This document shows positions 62,058 to 64,000 of a stretch of 64,000 nt of DNA, in pieces (the stretch's first letter is position 1; each line of letters begins with the position of its first letter). Location of the stretch: assembly GCA_018712345.1 (NCBI GenBank), contig DVHG01000001.1:35646-99645 (forward strand), written 5' to 3'. The stretch is from Candidatus Onthovicinus excrementipullorum (lineage in GTDB: Bacteria > Bacillota > Clostridia > Oscillospirales > Acutalibacteraceae). Below the pieces are notes generated by a model, which searched no databases, was not told the DNA's origin, and was given only the letters and a program-made list of their open reading frames with translations. The translations under genes were made by a program, and so were the position numbers.

Positions 62058-63770
62058 TTATGCGCGGCGGCGGCGCAGGCCGGCCCCTGTCAGGAGGAGC
62101 GCGGCGGCGGATGCGGCCACAAGGAGCGCGAACGGCGCCAGACTGTCGCCCGTATCGGGGTCGCCGGCGGAGCCGTCTGTCAGGCCACCGTCACTGCCGT
62201 CAGACGGGCCGGCCGGGTTCTGACCGTCGTCCGTACCCGGGTCTGTCGGGTCCGTGGTTCCGGGGACGTCATACTCCTTCCCGGAGAGGAGGGAGGCCAC
62301 CATGGGGATCAGCGTCGTCTTGGCCGCGGCGCGCGCCTCAGGCGTATCGCCCAGCAGACCGGTGACGAGTCCCGCCGCATCCGGCAGGAGCTGTGCGATC
62401 AGGCCGTTGACAACAGCAAAGTTCTCCTCATCCACGATCACGGCCGCCCACACATAGTCGAGCACCACCTTGAGCACGTCGCCCGCATCGGCCGGGGTGG
62501 CCATGGCGCCGAGCTTGTTCTCCAGATCCATCCCCGTGAGGGTGATGCCGAGCGGGACGTTCGTGCCGTCCGGGCCCGGAAGGATCGGAACCTCGTTCAG
62601 GATGGTGTTGAGCACGCCCTCCAGATTCAGGCGGTGGGTGCAGGTCTGCGGGATGGGGTTGGCCATATTGTCCGTGATCAGGGAACCGAGCATATCATTG
62701 AGTCCCTGCGGATTCATGAACGTGGCAAAAATCAGCTGCATAAACTGGCTGTCTAACCCTACGTTCAGAGCCGTCAGCAGTGTGGGCGCGAAATAGGCAA
62801 GCATGGGGGAGAGCCCCTGCATCGCCAGCGTGGGTTCAACACCCGAGAAGCTGGTTCCCTCCGCCGGCATGGCAATCACATCATACAGCAGGTTGGGCAC
62901 CTGGGAATCCGCCACCGGCTCCACCCAGTCCTCAGACAGGGCCGGAAGATCGACGCCCTCGACCCCCAGATCCGCGAGCAGGTCGGTGATCTTGGGATAC
63001 ACGGCGTTCAGGAATGTGCCGAGCACCTGCAGGTGCTCATCCTGCGCGAGCAGCGGCAGCGCCCGCAGCAGCGTGCCCGCCGTATCGGCCCGGACCTCCA
63101 CCACCACATCGCCGATAAAGTCCGTGACCGCCTCCGCCGTGACGAGGCCCTCGGCCGGCATGACGATCTGCGCTTTCAGGCCCAGCCAGTCGGATGCAAA
63201 GGTGTTGACGGCATCCCAGATCGTATTGATCGGGGTGAGGTCTGTCAGACCGGCCGTTTCCGATACAAAGATGAACCAGATATCATAAAACATCTGGAAC
63301 CATTCGTTGAACTTCGCCCAGAAGCTCGCCTCATCCGTGACGCCGTAGTTGAGCGTGGTCAGGTACGGCACGCCGTTCTCATCGCGGGCGAAGACGTCCG
63401 CCACATCGTCCGGGATCGTATCGAGCGCCGCGGCGTACGGACGGCCGACCATCTGCGTGATCGTTGACATACTCGCCTTGAGATCGCTCGGAGTGCCAAC
63501 ATCCATCCCGAGCGGCGCAAGTCCCTGAAGCGAGGCGTCATACAGCAGGCCGATGGTATAGTTGGTATATACCGTCTTGTCGATGACGTTGACCCAGAGC
63601 TCCGTCTCCAGAATTCCGTTGAGCCCGGTGACAATGTCATCCATCATCTCATGCGTGATCCCCGGCTCATACGTCGGCTCATACGTCTCATCCTCCGCCG
63701 CCAGCGCGCCGGCGGAGACGCCGAACGCCATCGTCACCGCGAGCAGCAGACTGATGATCCTCTTTTTCAT
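62058..63770 (-). CDS. Secreted wall-anchored protein of unknown function
   Basis: 570 residues. A signal peptide (about 1-25, LLAVTMAFGVSAGALAAED) leads into a largely helical, Leu/Ala/Val-rich ectodomain of about 470 residues with many short amphipathic helices and few cysteines. A Pro/Gly/Asp/Thr spacer (from about 510) follows, then DPDTGD, a hydrophobic helix and RRRRA: the same type of sorting signal as the 1140-residue protein downstream. I do not recognise the ectodomain. AAGGTGGG lies ahead of the ATG. It is transcribed in the same direction as its neighbour, but the two are separated by 1.1 kb of repeats. Confidence 0.85.
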   Translation of the reverse strand: MKKRIISLLLAVTMAFGVSAGALAAEDETYEPTYEPGITHEMMDDIVTGLNGILETELWVNVIDKTVYTNYTIGLLYDASLQGLAPLGMDVGTPSDLKASMSTITQMVGRPYAAALDTIPDDVADVFARDENGVPYLTTLNYGVTDEASFWAKFNEWFQMFYDIWFIFVSETAGLTDLTPINTIWDAVNTFASDWLGLKAQIVMPAEGLVTAEAVTDFIGDVVVEVRADTAGTLLRALPLLAQDEHLQVLGTFLNAVYPKITDLLADLGVEGVDLPALSEDWVEPVADSQVPNLLYDVIAMPAEGTSFSGVEPTLAMQGLSPMLAYFAPTLLTALNVGLDSQFMQLIFATFMNPQGLNDMLGSLITDNMANPIPQTCTHRLNLEGVLNTILNEVPILPGPDGTNVPLGITLTGMDLENKLGAMATPADAGDVLKVVLDYVWAAVIVDEENFAVVNGLIAQLLPDAAGLVTGLLGDTPEARAAAKTTLIPMVASLLSGKEYDVPGTTDPTDPGTDDGQNPAGPSDGSDGGLTDGSAGDPDTGDSLAPFALLVAASAAALLLTGAGLRRRRA

Positions 63771-64000
63771 AAAACACCCACCTTACTTTCCTGAATTACT
63801 TTAGTCCGATAAAATATCGCCGAAAATGTCTGTCTAAGTCAATACAACCACCTCTGAAATGCGGAATTTAAAATCACTGAAAATCAATCGCCCTGACCCG
63901 GCGAAAGTGCGGCATGTAAGAAGTTTGCAAGGAGTTGTTCATTTTTTATTAATCAAATTATAGTGTTTTTTAACAAAAAAATCAACAAAAAAAAAAAAAA
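63771..64000 (-). other. AT-rich upstream region of the 62058-63770 gene and contig end
   Basis: No gene is seen. The region should hold the promoter of the surface-protein gene; TTGACT followed by TATTTT with a long spacer near 63806-63845 is only a weak candidate. The last 14 or so bases are A, which looks like a sequence end. Confidence 0.4.

Noticed and set aside
63987..64000. Terminal poly(A) run as a biological feature
   Set aside because: It lies at the very end of the sequence and is as likely to be an assembly edge as a real tract.

Overview
The window looks like the chromosome of a Gram-positive anaerobe of the Clostridia, most like an Oscillospiraceae/Ruminococcaceae gut bacterium of fairly high GC. 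The reasons are strong AGGAGG-type ribosome sites, a DnaD/DnaC-type helicase-loading pair, RNase J, a GdpP-type c-di-AMP phosphodiesterase, a small 2[4Fe-4S] ferredoxin, lantibiotic-type ABC/two-component modules, surface proteins ending in a ...DTGD... sorting signal, and cytoplasmic glycosidases aimed at host-type glycans. I saw no rRNA, tRNA, CRISPR array, insertion sequence or prophage. The sequence ends in a poly(A) run, probably a contig end.

Layout. 0-8 kb: tail of an ABC exporter, a lipoprotein, a small DUF6054-like protein and a GNAT enzyme, an AT-rich orphan membrane gene, then a response regulator-ABC-permease-kinase module. 8.7-18.5 kb (minus strand): one long housekeeping run in the order rnj-gdpP-rplI-dnaB-tilS-hpt-ftsH with tiny gaps or ATGA overlaps. 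18.7-30 kb: a sugar nucleotidyltransferase/mutase-like fusion, RNase HI, a second lipoprotein, a GH31 glycosidase, rsmI and a tRNA methyltransferase, ferredoxin, and a GH89 alpha-N-acetylglucosaminidase. 30-38.6 kb: an envelope-defence block with a two-component system divergent from a LanFEG-like transporter, a DUF368 (PopT-type) undecaprenyl-phosphate translocase and another two-component system. 38.7-45.4 kb (minus): a gpmA-ZIP transporter-methyltransferase operon under a large palindrome, and a type II topoisomerase pair. 45.6-45.9 kb: a complete type I toxin-antitoxin-like locus. 45.9-52.7 kb (minus): DnaD and DnaC helicase-loading genes followed by a GH95 fucosidase, an Eis-like acetyltransferase and an aldo/keto reductase. 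53-57 kb: a TIM-barrel isomerase, nrdR, a GtrB-like glycosyltransferase and a patatin. 57.5-63.8 kb (minus): two large secreted, wall-anchored proteins.

The least explained signal is in the long intergenic gaps (8.05-8.69, 52.66-53.07, 56.81-57.51 and 60.93-62.06 kb). They are built from several families of hairpin-rich dispersed repeats (named P, S, T, R and U here). In T and R, the copies differ at paired positions in ways that keep the stems, so they behave like structured elements and not decaying sequence. The type I toxin locus at 45.6-45.9 kb has matched promoters, a 21-residue membrane peptide, an antisense RNA and terminators, and is the clearest compact system that ordinary ORF calling would miss.
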